The notes: a model not told the origin generated them from the sequence alone. DNA of 64,000 nt from Kangiella marina (GCF_039541235.1 NZ_BAABFV010000001.1:62001-126000), one strand, 5' to 3'. Positions 54,714-64,000 are shown, counted from the stretch's first letter. A program made the numbers and translations.

Positions 54714-57041
54714 ATGTTCAAATGGATTTTGGGTCTTTTGCTAGGCGCTTGCATTCTTCTGGCGCAACCCAACACACTGTCAACGCTCAGCACTGTTATC
54801 TTTCTTACAGTAGCTGCTGCTATTTTGTTCATACCCAAAAAGTATCGTAAACACTCATTACTTTCTGCTTGTGTTGTTTTCGTTAGCGGACTGATGTTTG
54901 GACTAGGCTGGTCATCGACTCACGCATCATGGCGTTTATCACAGCAAACTCCATCGCCGCATAATGAAAGCGTGCACATTATAGAAGCAGAGGTCAATTC
55001 ATTACCAGCTATTTATCCCGAATATTGCCAGTTTAGCGTTGATATCATCAGTAGCAAAACCTTAGAGCTTGTCGATAAAGAACTTCGTCTCAAAGATTAT
55101 TCAAAAGAGTGTCTTTATGAGCTGGGTGATAAATGGTCAATGACGATTAAGCTCAAACCGATTTATGGCCCAGTCAACGAGGTTGGCTTTGATTACGAAT
55201 ATTATGCATTTGAGCAGGGCTTTGACGGAAAAGGGTACGTTAAGTCGTCGGTCAAAATTCAGTCGGGCACAAGCATCGGTATTAACGCTTTACGCCAACA
55301 TATTTATAAAGAGCTTGCTCGGTTTAACAATTCAGGACTATTTCAAGCATTATTGATTGGTGAAAAATCGGGCATTTCACGCCACGATAAAGAGCTATTA
55401 CGTCAGTTAGGGCTCAGTCATCTGAACGCTATTTCAGGGCTTCATATCGCCATAATCGCTGGAGCAAGCTTTTGGCTTTTCTTCAAATTTCTCGCTTTTT
55501 CAAACCGCATTATGAACCGAAGTCGGGTAGAGCCTTTGAGGCCAGCCTTGATCATCAGCGCCATGACGGCTTTACTGTATGCGGCGTTAGCTGACTTTTC
55601 TTTGCCGACAGTCAGAGCGACTATTATGTGGTGCTGTGTCGTCCTTGCTTTGCTGAGTCAGCGCCAAGGAGCTTTCTTAAGCGGTCTACAATGGGCGTTA
55701 CTGGTGATTCTATTATTTGATCCATTGAGTGTTTTATCAGCAAGCTTTTGGATGAGCTTCATAGCGGTTTGTGTGATCAGTTTCATGGTGAGTGGGAGAG
55801 TGGCGCGAAGCCAAGGGTTAGGCTCAAAGTTAGCTAGTCTGACGAAAATCCAGATCGGTATTTCAACGACACTACTGCTACCCAGCGTGTACTTTTTTCA
55901 GCAAGCAACTTTACTGGGGCTTTTTGTCAATATTTTAGTGATTCCGATTTTCAGCCTACTCATACTGCCGGCTATTATCCTGTCTGTGATAGCGTATATG
56001 CTGCTGTCAATAAGCTTTCCGATGGAGTGGCTCGACAAAGTCATCTCTTCGTTATTGGGCTGGGGTAAAGATTTAGCGTCTATACTCGATAACATGATCA
56101 TGGCTTTCTCACTTCCAGCATGGCTAGTGATAGGGGTATTCGCGCTCACACTGCTCTGTCTTTTGCCGCTCGGACGACTCATTTATGGTTTTGCCGCCTT
56201 AGGAGTCATAATAGTCTGTTGGCATGCAGTAGTGCCTCCCCATAAAACCCATGAGCCAAAACTTGTAGTATTTGATGTGGGCCATGGTCTAGCGGCATTG
56301 CTGACTGATGGAAAACATCATATTTTATACGATACAGGCTATGGCGCAGCCCACAACTCAGCCTTCAACAGCTATATTCAACCTTACTTGTTGAGGAACA
56401 ATATCAAGCAGCTTGATGCCCTTATTTTGAGCCACAAAGATAACGATCACTCAGGCGGCACCCAGCATATTCTTGAGCAATTCAAGGTACAACAATTGGT
56501 CGCAGGACGCTGGGCCCTGGGTAAGTTTCATCAGAGAGAGGTTGAGCTTTGCCAGGCCGGTTACCTAAAAACAATCGGGGCTTTTCAGTTAGAGGTTATA
56601 CACCCAAACGTATCTAGCACGGGAGATAATAATGACTCATGTGTTTTAAAGGTGAAGGCGAGGCAGGCTGAGCAGGATTTTTCTATTTTAATGACCGGGG
56701 ATATTGAAAAAGATACTGAGCTCGATTTAGCTGAGCATCAGACCGATAAATTGCGCGCCAATTTACTTCTGGTGCCACACCATGGCAGCAATAGCTCTTC
56801 GACTTATCCGTTTATCAAAATGGTGCTACCTGAGACTGCTATTTACTCAACGGAACGCTACAGTCGTTACCATTTACCCAACCAAAATGTTGTCAGGCGG
56901 TACCACACTTTTGACGTTAAACAGCTGCATACGGGGTGCACGGGGCAAATTACCTATTTTCTCACACAAGATAAGGCGGATTGGTCCCGAAATGATGCAA
57001 AGATCTGGCGTAAGAAGCCCTGTGAAATGACTGAATTATAA
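54714..57041 (+). CDS. comEC: DNA internalization/competence protein ComEC (Rec2)
   Basis: Inner-membrane channel for taking up single-stranded DNA. 775 residues from ATG 54714, chosen because AAGGA sits at 54699-54703; a TTG at 54693 is less likely. Layout: N-terminal TMs and DUF4131, the competence domain with LSHLNAISGLHIAIIAG (conserved) and many TMs, then a C-terminal MBL domain (from about 520) with VVFDVGHGLAALL and LSHKDNDHSGG carrying the metal-type His/Asp, and VPHHGSNSSS. The genes that follow are exbBD and msbA, the pseudomonad order. Confidence 0.93.
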   Translation: MFKWILGLLLGACILLAQPNTLSTLSTVIFLTVAAAILFIPKKYRKHSLLSACVVFVSGLMFGLGWSSTHASWRLSQQTPSPHNESVHIIEAEVNSLPAIYPEYCQFSVDIISSKTLELVDKELRLKDYSKECLYELGDKWSMTIKLKPIYGPVNEVGFDYEYYAFEQGFDGKGYVKSSVKIQSGTSIGINALRQHIYKELARFNNSGLFQALLIGEKSGISRHDKELLRQLGLSHLNAISGLHIAIIAGASFWLFFKFLAFSNRIMNRSRVEPLRPALIISAMTALLYAALADFSLPTVRATIMWCCVVLALLSQRQGAFLSGLQWALLVILLFDPLSVLSASFWMSFIAVCVISFMVSGRVARSQGLGSKLASLTKIQIGISTTLLLPSVYFFQQATLLGLFVNILVIPIFSLLILPAIILSVIAYMLLSISFPMEWLDKVISSLLGWGKDLASILDNMIMAFSLPAWLVIGVFALTLLCLLPLGRLIYGFAALGVIIVCWHAVVPPHKTHEPKLVVFDVGHGLAALLTDGKHHILYDTGYGAAHNSAFNSYIQPYLLRNNIKQLDALILSHKDNDHSGGTQHILEQFKVQQLVAGRWALGKFHQREVELCQAGYLKTIGAFQLEVIHPNVSSTGDNNDSCVLKVKARQAEQDFSILMTGDIEKDTELDLAEHQTDKLRANLLLVPHHGSNSSSTYPFIKMVLPETAIYSTERYSRYHLPNQNVVRRYHTFDVKQLHTGCTGQITYFLTQDKADWSRNDAKIWRKKPCEMTEL

Positions 57042-57215
57042 GCGTTTTAGGCAAAAGCGGTGGACTTGTTCACAGTTGATGCCAATCAACACTTGCTCTT
57101 ATTTTGTAGCTACTGCACAATATTTTGATAAATGAATAATAAATGATTAATATTTATACAGTTTTTGCGTTGCCAGCATCGCAAACAATAATTACGCATT
57201 GAGGTAATGGGGACC

Positions 57216-57911
57216 ATGGTTATATCTTTCGCAGTCACATCTTCAGCTGTTATCGCAACTGCTGTCACTTCAACGGGCACGCTGTTTGATTTATTCAAAG
57301 CCGGTGGCTGGACAATGATCCCAATTGCTATTTGCTCTTTGATCGCAATGGCTATTATGGTTGAGCGGATCTGGGCATTGAAGCGTGAACGTATTTTACC
57401 TAAACACTTAGTCGCTCAGGTGTGGACTTGGATCAAAAACGGCCAGTTCGATAAAAGTAAAATGCGTGATTTAAAAAACAGCTCTGAACTGGGCGAAGTA
57501 TTAACTGCGGGGCTTTTGAATCACCAGTATGGCCGCGAGTCGATGAAGGCGAGTATCAATGAGGCCGGTAGAGCAGTGGTTGTTCGGTTAGAGCGTTACT
57601 TGAACACCCTAGGGTCTATTGCCTTGGTCGCCCCATTATTAGGACTTTTAGGGACCGTTATTGGCATGATTAAAGTCTTTACTGTCATGCGTGTTGAGGG
57701 TGTTGGTAATGCCGATGCGTTAGCTGGCGGTATTTCAGAAGCACTTATTACAACCGCCGCTGGTATGGCTGTGGCTATTCCAACCTTAGTTTTGCATCGT
57801 CACTTTATTCGTCGCGTTGAAGAGTTAGTGACGGATATGGAGCAAGAAGCATTAAAAATGGTGGATGTTTTACACGGTGAACGTGAAATCTTCACTTCGA
57901 ACCAAGACTAA
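57216..57911 (+). CDS. exbB: MotA/TolQ/ExbB-type proton channel
   Basis: 231 residues, three TM helices (about 20-42, 125-150, 165-188), with the family stretch LGLLGTVIGMIKVF and the TTAAGMAVAIPTLVLHRHF helix. Partners ExbD to use the proton gradient. ATG 57216 is preferred over 57207 since GAGG at 57201-57204 would be too near the latter. exbD follows after 13 bases, then msbA. In pseudomonads the same pair precedes lpxK/msbA; no TonB is present. Confidence 0.9.
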   Translation: MVISFAVTSSAVIATAVTSTGTLFDLFKAGGWTMIPIAICSLIAMAIMVERIWALKRERILPKHLVAQVWTWIKNGQFDKSKMRDLKNSSELGEVLTAGLLNHQYGRESMKASINEAGRAVVVRLERYLNTLGSIALVAPLLGLLGTVIGMIKVFTVMRVEGVGNADALAGGISEALITTAAGMAVAIPTLVLHRHFIRRVEELVTDMEQEALKMVDVLHGEREIFTSNQD

Positions 57912-57924
57912 TTAGAGATTAGCT

Positions 57925-58344
57925 ATGTGGTTAAAGAAGAAAAAAGAAGATGTCCAAATTAATCTAACGCCATTGATTGATGTGGTTTTCTTGTTGCTGA
58001 TCTTTTTCATGGTGTCGACCAGTTTTAAAAAAGAAACCAAAGTCAGTTTAACCTTACCGGAAGCGAATGGGGAAACTCTTGATGCGCCAGCGCAGTCTAT
58101 CGAGGTTACGGTGACTAAATCGGGCGATATTTTTGTTAACGGTAACGGTTTAGTTAATCGCAACATTGAGACCATTAAAACTGCGATAAAACAATCGTCC
58201 ACAGACAATCAAACACCTGTTATAATCAGCGCAGATGCGGCTGCTCCTTATCAAGCCGTGATAACGGTAATGGATGCTGCTGGGCAGGCTGGTTTTAATA
58301 ACTTGACCTTGCCGACTCAGAAACCTGCCACTGATGATAACTAG
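57925..58344 (+). CDS. exbD: ExbD/TolR biopolymer transport protein
   Basis: 139 residues with a short cytoplasmic N-terminus, one TM (about 16-34) with conserved Asp in LTPLIDVVFLLLIFFM, and a periplasmic ExbD domain with the ITVMDAAGQAGFNNLTLPTQ end. Paired with the preceding channel gene. msbA begins 15 bases downstream. Confidence 0.92.
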   Translation: MWLKKKKEDVQINLTPLIDVVFLLLIFFMVSTSFKKETKVSLTLPEANGETLDAPAQSIEVTVTKSGDIFVNGNGLVNRNIETIKTAIKQSSTDNQTPVIISADAAAPYQAVITVMDAAGQAGFNNLTLPTQKPATDDN

Positions 58345-58359
58345 CGTTTGAAGTAATTC

Positions 58360-60120
58360 ATGTCGGAAAAAAACTCAGAAAAGAATTCAGAAAAAAACTC
58401 GGTCATTTATAAGCGATTACTGGGCTATACCAAGCGATATAAATGGGTGTTTCTTGTTGGCGTTCTAGCCAACGTTTTTTTTGCGCTAATTGAAGCGACC
58501 TTCGTAAATGCTATTCAGTATCTTATCGATGATGGTTTGAAAGAGCGTGATCGTTACTTCCTGTTAGTGCAAACCCCGTTATTCATTATTGGCGCGATTT
58601 TCTTGCGCGGAATTTGCAACTTTGTGTCGACTTACTGCATGGGGTGGGTGGGTCGAAAAGTTGTGCAAGATTTGCGTGAAAGCCTTTACCAGAAGTATAT
58701 TCGCCAACCCGCTAAGTTTTTCTCAGAGCGCGCTCCAGGTAACTTGTTGTCGACCATGACCTTTAACACTGAGCAGGTCGCTGTAGCTAGTTCAGACGCG
58801 ATTACTTTAGCGCTGAGAACCGGCGGAACCATTCTTTTTGTTTTAATTTACCTGACCTTGATAAGCTGGCGCCTTACTGCGTTTTTATTCTTTGTCGTGC
58901 CGATTATTGGCTGGATTATTCATGTAAGTGCTAAGCGTTTAAAGCGTGTCAGTAGTAATATTCAGAATGTGGTAGGGGATGTCACTAAAACCGCAGAAGA
59001 AACGATTAAAGGCAATCAAGTCATTAAGATTTTCGGCGGCGCCAAGCGTGAGATCAAAAACTTCAACAACAAAGCGAACCGTAACCGCCAACAAGAAATG
59101 AAGCTTATTGCGACCAAAGGTATTGCTTCACCAGTGATACAAATCGTAGCTGGTGTAGGCTTCGCAGCCATTATGTATTTTGGTAGCTTGGAGCTGCTTG
59201 ATAATCGCATGACTGGTGGGGAACTGGTGACGTTTATTACCATGATGGGCGTTATTTTAAAGCCAATGCGCGATATTAGTAACGTTAATACTCATCTACA
59301 GCGGGGTATTGCGGGCGCGCAAAGCGTGTTTGAAATTTTAGATTTAGACGACGAGCCAGACACTGGGACAAAAGTTATCAAGCGAGCAGAAGGTAAGGTG
59401 AGTTTTGACAAGGTCACCTTTGCCTACGAGGCGGATAAAGCCATTCTTCGAGAGATCAGCTTCACCGCAGAGCCTGGGCAATCAATTGCCCTAGTCGGTC
59501 GCTCTGGCAGCGGTAAAAGCACTATCGCTAGCTTGATACAGAGACTATACAATCCAGACTCTGGCTCTATTACAGTCGATGATATGGCGATTGAGTCTTT
59601 CACGCTTTCGTCGCTACGAGAGCAAATAGCCACCGTCTCTCAAAATGTGGTGCTATTTAATAACACCATCCGTCATAACATAGCTTACGGCCGTCTAGAA
59701 GATGCAACTGATGAAGAAATCATCAAGGCAGCAAAGGATGCATATGCTTGGGAGTTTATTGAGCAGCTGCCCCAGCAGTTGGATACCCAAGTTGGTGATA
59801 ATGGTTTATTACTTTCAGGTGGGCAGCGTCAACGAATTGCAATTGCTCGTGCGATGCTTAAGGATGCCCCCATACTGATCCTTGATGAGGCAACGTCAGC
59901 TCTGGATACTGAGTCGGAGCGCCATATCCAAAAAGCTCTGGAAGCATTAATGGTCGGTAGAACGACTATCGTGGTAGCGCACCGTCTTTCAACCATTGAA
60001 AATGCGGATAAAATTCTGGTGGTTAAAGATGGCCGCATTATTGAGTCAGGTTCGCATCACGAGTTAATGAATCAAAATGGCGAATATACCCGCCTACAAC
60101 AAATGCAGTTTAGCGAGTAA
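58360..60120 (+). CDS. msbA: Lipid A export ABC transporter MsbA
   Basis: Homodimeric flippase of lipid A-core. 586 residues: TM domain (about 30-320, six helices), Walker A GRSGSGKST at 380-388, Q-loop, LLSGGQRQRIAIARAM, Walker B LILDEATSALD and H-loop VVAHRL. The N-terminus has three in-frame 12-base repeats (SEKN x3, 58363-58398). lpxK follows directly (GTG at 60126, 5 bases after the stop). Confidence 0.95.
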   Translation: MSEKNSEKNSEKNSVIYKRLLGYTKRYKWVFLVGVLANVFFALIEATFVNAIQYLIDDGLKERDRYFLLVQTPLFIIGAIFLRGICNFVSTYCMGWVGRKVVQDLRESLYQKYIRQPAKFFSERAPGNLLSTMTFNTEQVAVASSDAITLALRTGGTILFVLIYLTLISWRLTAFLFFVVPIIGWIIHVSAKRLKRVSSNIQNVVGDVTKTAEETIKGNQVIKIFGGAKREIKNFNNKANRNRQQEMKLIATKGIASPVIQIVAGVGFAAIMYFGSLELLDNRMTGGELVTFITMMGVILKPMRDISNVNTHLQRGIAGAQSVFEILDLDDEPDTGTKVIKRAEGKVSFDKVTFAYEADKAILREISFTAEPGQSIALVGRSGSGKSTIASLIQRLYNPDSGSITVDDMAIESFTLSSLREQIATVSQNVVLFNNTIRHNIAYGRLEDATDEEIIKAAKDAYAWEFIEQLPQQLDTQVGDNGLLLSGGQRQRIAIARAMLKDAPILILDEATSALDTESERHIQKALEALMVGRTTIVVAHRLSTIENADKILVVKDGRIIESGSHHELMNQNGEYTRLQQMQFSE

Positions 60121-60125
60121 TTGTT

Positions 60126-61091
60126 GTGGCAATCTCTAAAAGCCAACAATTCTTCGAGAGCTTATGGTATCGCCCAGCACCTTGGTGGCTTTGGCTCTTC
60201 TTACCGTTACAGTTATTGTTACGTTTGGTTGTTTTTACGCGCCGACTTTTCTACAAGCTTGGGGTTTTCCGTTCCGTCAAACTGTCTAAGCCTGTCGTCG
60301 TTATTGGTAATATCAGTGTCGGCGGCACTGGCAAAACCCCTTTAGCAATCTACCTACTGCAATGGCTTATGGAGCAAGGTTATAAGCCAGGGCTTGTCAC
60401 ACGAGGTTACGGTGGCACTGCTGAAAATTATCCGTTAGTCATGGACGACGATACCCCACCTGAAATTTCTGGTGATGAGCCTTACCTGATCTATCATAGG
60501 ACAAAGGCTCGACTGGTGGTTGATCCCGTTCGCAGCCGTGGAGGCCAGACGCTGATTGACCTAGGCTGTGATATTGTCATTTGTGATGATGGTTTACAGC
60601 ACTACGCACTGAAACGTGATATGGAAGTGGCGCTGATTGATCAGTCAAGAGAGCTTGGCAATGGTTGGTTGATGCCGATGGGGCCGCTAAGAGAGCCGCC
60701 AACACGCTTGGAGCAAGTCCAGATGACACTGGTCAATGGAACTGATATGACGCTAGAGCCACAGACCATAAAAGGAGTTGGCCACACTCAGCCTCTAACC
60801 AGCAAGTTTGTTAATGGGGTTGCCGCGATTGGTAATCCACAGCGCTTTTTTGATACGCTAATACAGCAGGGTTTTGAGGTTCTTCCCCATAGTTTCCCCG
60901 ATCATCACCAGTATCAGGGGGCAGATTTTACTGACATAGAAGGGCCTGTCGTGATGACCGAAAAAGATGCGGTAAAGTGTCATCATTTCAGTGAAGATAG
61001 AATGTATTATCTGCCTGTCGAGACTCGCCTAACGCCAGAAGCAGAAGCGGCTTTACAGCGTCAGATACTCAATTTATTGCAATACAATTGA
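60126..61091 (+). CDS. lpxK: Tetraacyldisaccharide 4'-kinase LpxK
   Basis: Phosphorylates lipid A disaccharide at 4', the last steps before Kdo addition. 321 residues. N-terminal amphipathic/membrane helix (about 20-38), Walker A GNISVGGTGKT at 61-71, and VCDDGLQHYALKRD-type motif (ICDDGLQHYAL, with the catalytic Asp) in the family form. GTG start 60126. Operon position between msbA and ycaR/kdsB agrees. Confidence 0.95.
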   Translation: MAISKSQQFFESLWYRPAPWWLWLFLPLQLLLRLVVFTRRLFYKLGVFRSVKLSKPVVVIGNISVGGTGKTPLAIYLLQWLMEQGYKPGLVTRGYGGTAENYPLVMDDDTPPEISGDEPYLIYHRTKARLVVDPVRSRGGQTLIDLGCDIVICDDGLQHYALKRDMEVALIDQSRELGNGWLMPMGPLREPPTRLEQVQMTLVNGTDMTLEPQTIKGVGHTQPLTSKFVNGVAAIGNPQRFFDTLIQQGFEVLPHSFPDHHQYQGADFTDIEGPVVMTEKDAVKCHHFSEDRMYYLPVETRLTPEAEAALQRQILNLLQYN

Positions 61092-61103
61092 TTAGAGACA
61101 ATC

Positions 61104-61283
61104 ATGGACCATAAGTTAATTGATGTTTTAGTTTGCCCCTTGTGTAAAGGTGAGCTGATGTACCAAAAAGAAGCTAAAGAGCTAATTTGCCGTTTTGATA
61201 AGTTGGCTTACCCGATTCGTGATGACATTCCAGTGATGCTGGAGGAGCAAGCACGCAAAGTTTCTGCTGAGGAACTGGGTTAA
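61104..61283 (+). CDS. ycaR: Trm112-family small protein (YcaR)
   Basis: 59 residues; too short for usual gene callers' cut-offs. Cys11 and Cys14 in VCPLC, Cys29, and [11 protein letters not shown] near the end match YcaR/Trm112-like zinc-ribbon proteins. It sits between lpxK and kdsB as in E. coli. Its stop TAATG overlaps the kdsB ATG by one base, so translation is coupled. The role is thought to be a small chaperone or partner; not proven. Confidence 0.9.
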   Translation: MDHKLIDVLVCPLCKGELMYQKEAKELICRFDKLAYPIRDDIPVMLEEQARKVSAEELG

Positions 61284-62062
61284 TGGCAAGCACTGGCAAA
61301 AACCGTTTTGTCGTGGTCATCCCTGCGCGTTTCGCATCGTCACGACTGCCGGGAAAACCACTGGCTACGATTGGCGATAAGCCGATGATACAACACGTAT
61401 ACGAGCGTGCCTTATTGTCAGGTGCCGATAAAGTGATAATCGCCACGGATGACGAGCGTATTAAGCTGGCGGCTGAGGGCTTTGGTGGCGACGTTTGCAT
61501 GACGCGAGATGACCATGTCTCTGGCAGCGACCGACTCGCTGAAGTTTGTCAGACCTTGGGCTTTGCTGAAGAAGACATTGTGGTGAACGTTCAAGGCGAT
61601 GAACCTTTTATCTCTCCAGAAAACATCAGTCAAGTGGCCCAAAATCTTTCTCAACATTCTGACTGCGTGATGTCGACCTTGAGCACGCCCATTGTTGAAG
61701 ATAAAGAGGTTTTCAACTCCAACGTGGTCAAAGTCGTGGCATCTTCCGAGGGCAAGGCGTTATATTTTTCGAGGGCACCAATACCTTGGCAGCGTGGTAG
61801 CTTCGAACAGCAGCAAGTTGACGTTCGTCAGTTTTGTCAGCGTCATATTGGTATCTACGCTTATCGAGCCGGCTTTTTAGCCACATATGTCAGCATGCCT
61901 CCGGCAGACATTGAGAAGCTAGAATCTTTAGAGCAGCTTCGTGTTATTGCTAACGGCTACCAAATTCATGTAGAAACCGCGCAAGAGGTTCCTGGCTTGG
62001 GGGTTGATACCGAGGAGGATTTGGACGCTGCAAACCTCTATTTTAGACAGCACCAACTTTGA
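61283..62062 (+). CDS. kdsB: 3-deoxy-manno-octulosonate cytidylyltransferase
   Basis: Activates Kdo to CMP-Kdo for the inner core of lipopolysaccharide. 259 residues. N-terminal VVIPARFASSRLPGKPL (nucleotide binding), VVNVQGDEPF with the metal Asp, and the IPWQRG and GIYAYRAGFL region. ATG is the last base of ycaR's stop onward. Same operon as msbA-lpxK-ycaR. Confidence 0.96.
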   Translation: MASTGKNRFVVVIPARFASSRLPGKPLATIGDKPMIQHVYERALLSGADKVIIATDDERIKLAAEGFGGDVCMTRDDHVSGSDRLAEVCQTLGFAEEDIVVNVQGDEPFISPENISQVAQNLSQHSDCVMSTLSTPIVEDKEVFNSNVVKVVASSEGKALYFSRAPIPWQRGSFEQQQVDVRQFCQRHIGIYAYRAGFLATYVSMPPADIEKLESLEQLRVIANGYQIHVETAQEVPGLGVDTEEDLDAANLYFRQHQL

Positions 62063-62078
62063 GAATGGGGAGTAGGGC

Positions 62079-62570
62079 ATGAGTCAGTTTTCAGTCTTAT
62101 TTGTTTGTTTAGGCAATATCTGTCGATCTCCAACCGCAGAAGGTGTTTTTCAGCACAAAGTTAATGCCGCTGGTTTAACTGATAAAATTCGCGTGGACTC
62201 TGCTGGAACGAGTGCCTTTCATGTCGGTGAATCACCTGATCACCGTTCGCAGCAAGAAGCAAAGAAGAAAGGCTATGATTTATCTTACATCCGCTCACGA
62301 AAGGCTGAGGCAAAAGACTTTGTTGATTTTGACCTTGTCATTGCAATGGATCTTGAGAATTATCATAACTTATCGCTTTTAAAAACAAGTGGTTACGATG
62401 ATAAATTAAAGCTATTTATTCGTGATTATGCGCCGGAGTTTGATATCGAGGAAGTGCCCGATCCTTATTATGGCGGTGCGGATGGGTTTTCCAAGGTGCT
62501 GAATATGATTGAGGTGGCGAGCGATAACTTGTTAGAAGAACTCAAGGAGCAATTTAATGCAGCCAGCTGA
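62079..62570 (+). CDS. Low-molecular-weight protein-tyrosine phosphatase
   Basis: 163 residues. The C10-x5-R16 loop (VCLGNICRSPTAEG) opens the protein, and the general acid D128 is in EVPDPYYGG. It is followed by a gene overlapping it by 14 bases. In pseudomonads the same gene follows kdsB, so the position is conserved though its target is unknown. Confidence 0.93.
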   Translation: MSQFSVLFVCLGNICRSPTAEGVFQHKVNAAGLTDKIRVDSAGTSAFHVGESPDHRSQQEAKKKGYDLSYIRSRKAEAKDFVDFDLVIAMDLENYHNLSLLKTSGYDDKLKLFIRDYAPEFDIEEVPDPYYGGADGFSKVLNMIEVASDNLLEELKEQFNAAS

Positions 62571-63111
62571 CATTCTGAGCTTCTGGTTCCAAGAATTACA
62601 ACCCAAAGATTGGTGGGTCAAAAGCTATGATTTAGACAATAGAATCGCTGGTCGCTTTGGAGAGTGTCATTTAGCGGCCTCTTTAGGAGAGCTTGAAAGC
62701 TGGCGCCGACAAGGAAGAGAGTACTCTGCATCAGGATTACTTGCTGAAATTATCGTCCTCGATCAATTTTCCCGTAATATCTTTCGCGATAGCCCAAAAG
62801 CGTTTGCACAAGATGCTCAAGCACTGACCTTGTCACAACTTGCGGTATCTTTAGGCCTAGACTCTACATTAACCGACTCGGAAAAACAGTTCCTTTACAT
62901 GCCTTATATGCACAGTGAATCGCGCGTGATACACCAGCATGCCGTGCCACTGTTTAAAGCGCTTGGCGATGACAAAGGTTACAGTTTTGAGCTTAAACAC
63001 AAAGAAATTATAGACCGGTTTGGCCGTTACCCTCACCGTAATTCGATCCTTGGTCGGCAATCAACTGATGAGGAGTTAGAATTTTTGCAACAACCAGGCT
63101 CGTCTTTCTGA
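62557..63111 (+). CDS. DUF924-family protein
   Basis: 184 residues, all helical; the SFWFQELQPKDWWV start, EIIVLDQFSRNIFR, YMPYMHSES and FGRYPHRNSILGR patterns are those of DUF924 (tetratricopeptide-like fold). Function unknown. Start ATG 62557 lies inside the end of the phosphatase gene, overlapping by 14 bases. argS follows after 112 bases. Confidence 0.88.
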   Translation: MQPADILSFWFQELQPKDWWVKSYDLDNRIAGRFGECHLAASLGELESWRRQGREYSASGLLAEIIVLDQFSRNIFRDSPKAFAQDAQALTLSQLAVSLGLDSTLTDSEKQFLYMPYMHSESRVIHQHAVPLFKALGDDKGYSFELKHKEIIDRFGRYPHRNSILGRQSTDEELEFLQQPGSSF

Positions 63112-63223
63112 TAAGAAACCAATATAAGCGTTTAGTAACATAGCAATTCGGGCGGAGTTTTTAGTATAATGCCTGCTTATTCGACCTAATCCCTATCTTT
63201 TCATTAACCTAAGAATTATTAGC

Positions 63224-64000
63224 ATGTTAACCACCATTGAACACGATTTAAGCCAATTATTTGGTCAAGCCTTCGAAGCAAACGACTTATCATTCGATTT
63301 TGGATCAACAGTTCGCTGTACACGACCAGAATTAGGCGATTTTCAATGCAATGGTGCTATGGCTGCGGCGAAACAGGGTGCCGGAAATCCTTTTGTAACT
63401 GCGGAAAAGGTTGTCGCAAGTTTAGCAAGCAATGATGTTATCAAAAAAGTGGATATTGTCCGTCCTGGCTTTATTAACATCTTTGTCGATGAAAATTACT
63501 TAGCCAATAAGCTAACAGTGTTCGCTGCTGACAAGACCTTCGGGGCGTCAGAAGACTTATCCAATACCAAGGTCATGATTGATTTTGGTGGCCCAAACGT
63601 CGCTAAATCAATGCATGTTGGACATCTTCGAACAGCGATCATTGGGGATTCGTTGCAGCGAATTTTCCGCTTTAAAGGTTACACAGTGGTATCCGATGCA
63701 CACTTAGGTGACTGGGGCACCCAGATGGGCATGTTGATTGAAGGCTTAAAGAAGCGCCAGCCAGATCTCCCGTATTTTGATAAAGATTTTAAAGGCCCTT
63801 ATCCTGAAGAGTCGCCAGTCACTATTCAAGACTTAGAAACCATCTATCCAGAAGAGTCAGGACTCTGTAAATCAGACGATGAGGCGGCTGAAAAGGCTCG
63901 CCAAGCGACCCTCGAACTACAGAATGGGCGAGAAGGTTATAGAGCCTTGTGGCAACATTTCGTATCGGTTTCGATTGCGACTCTTAAACGTGATTATGGT
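63224..64000 (+). CDS. argS: Arginyl-tRNA synthetase (N-terminal part; cut by window edge)
   Basis: Charges tRNA-Arg. 259 codons are visible; the gene continues past base 64000. N-terminal Add-1 domain (to about residue 110), then the class I signature H131-V-G-H134 in KSMHVGHLRTAIIGDSL, and GDWGTQMG. The KMSK-like part and the anticodon-binding domain are outside the window. ATG 63224 with a weak ribosome binding site in an AT-rich leader. Confidence 0.95.
   Translation, partial: MLTTIEHDLSQLFGQAFEANDLSFDFGSTVRCTRPELGDFQCNGAMAAAKQGAGNPFVTAEKVVASLASNDVIKKVDIVRPGFINIFVDENYLANKLTVFAADKTFGASEDLSNTKVMIDFGGPNVAKSMHVGHLRTAIIGDSLQRIFRFKGYTVVSDAHLGDWGTQMGMLIEGLKKRQPDLPYFDKDFKGPYPEESPVTIQDLETIYPEESGLCKSDDEAAEKARQATLELQNGREGYRALWQHFVSVSIATLKRDYG

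Noticed and set aside
60121-60345. 74-codon frame at the start of lpxK
   Set aside because: Overlaps the clear lpxK frame and shows no homology.

Overview
The window is an ordinary chromosomal stretch of a gammaproteobacterium. The best guess is Kangiella or a close relative. This rests on moderate, AT-leaning base composition, protein similarity judged from memory, and the mix of amino-acid transporters, amidohydrolases, an ACE-like M2 peptidase and fatty-acid genes. No search could be run, so the genus is inference. Both ends cut into tRNA synthetase genes: alaS starts at base 3 and argS runs off the right edge.

Layout. 1-5 kb: alaS, csrA, tRNA-Ser(GCU), a CHASE-GGDEF diguanylate cyclase, tRNA-Arg(ACG). 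5-13 kb: an orphan membrane-anchored protein, a secreted YCII protein, the convergent Ohr/alcohol dehydrogenase pair, an FeS photolyase, rmuC, an M23 peptidase and astE. 13-17 kb: a structured repeat element, then divergent ppsR/ppsA. 17-24 kb: envelope genes (Ala/Glu-rich lipoprotein, GlsB-like and glycine-zipper proteins, PepSY-like protein with a PhoP/PhoQ-type pair), a GNAT enzyme, an acyl-CoA synthetase and dinB. 24-36 kb: an AGCS symporter with an extra domain, an acyl-CoA dehydrogenase, and a tight six-gene run (NSS transporter, two amidohydrolases, NhaC, transglutaminase-like protein, MBL hydrolase). 36-46 kb: alpha/beta hydrolase, fadD, rnd-ycgL-ycgN, tRNA-Asp(GUC) with a duplicated 3' end, sppA, fadH and a hemolysin III/PAQR protein. 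46.5-48 kb is the one clearly accessory island: two orphan small genes among at least eight copies of a GGTCAGAGTA-type repeat. 48-64 kb: M2 peptidase under a probable Fur box, nagZ, small conserved genes, a single lolC/E-type permease with lolD, comEC, exbBD, msbA-lpxK-ycaR-kdsB, a low-molecular-weight phosphatase, a DUF924 protein and argS.

How it fits together. Three FadR-like palindromes lie upstream of the acyl-CoA dehydrogenase, fadD and fadH and suggest one fatty-acid regulon. csrA has a leader with several GGA motifs typical of autoregulation. The 57-63 kb block is the lipid A/Kdo export operon seen in pseudomonads. The six-gene run at 28-36 kb couples a sodium-dependent uptake system, a Na+/H+ antiporter and exported hydrolases, and probably serves uptake and breakdown of an amide or peptide-like compound.

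The points most worth a second look are the GGTCAGAGTA repeat island with its orphan genes, an 11-bp perfect stem that buries the ribosome binding site of the glycine-zipper gene, the duplicated tRNA-Asp 3' end around a hairpin cluster, an amidohydrolase pair in which one member has lost its metal ligands, and the Fur-box/M2-peptidase pairing.
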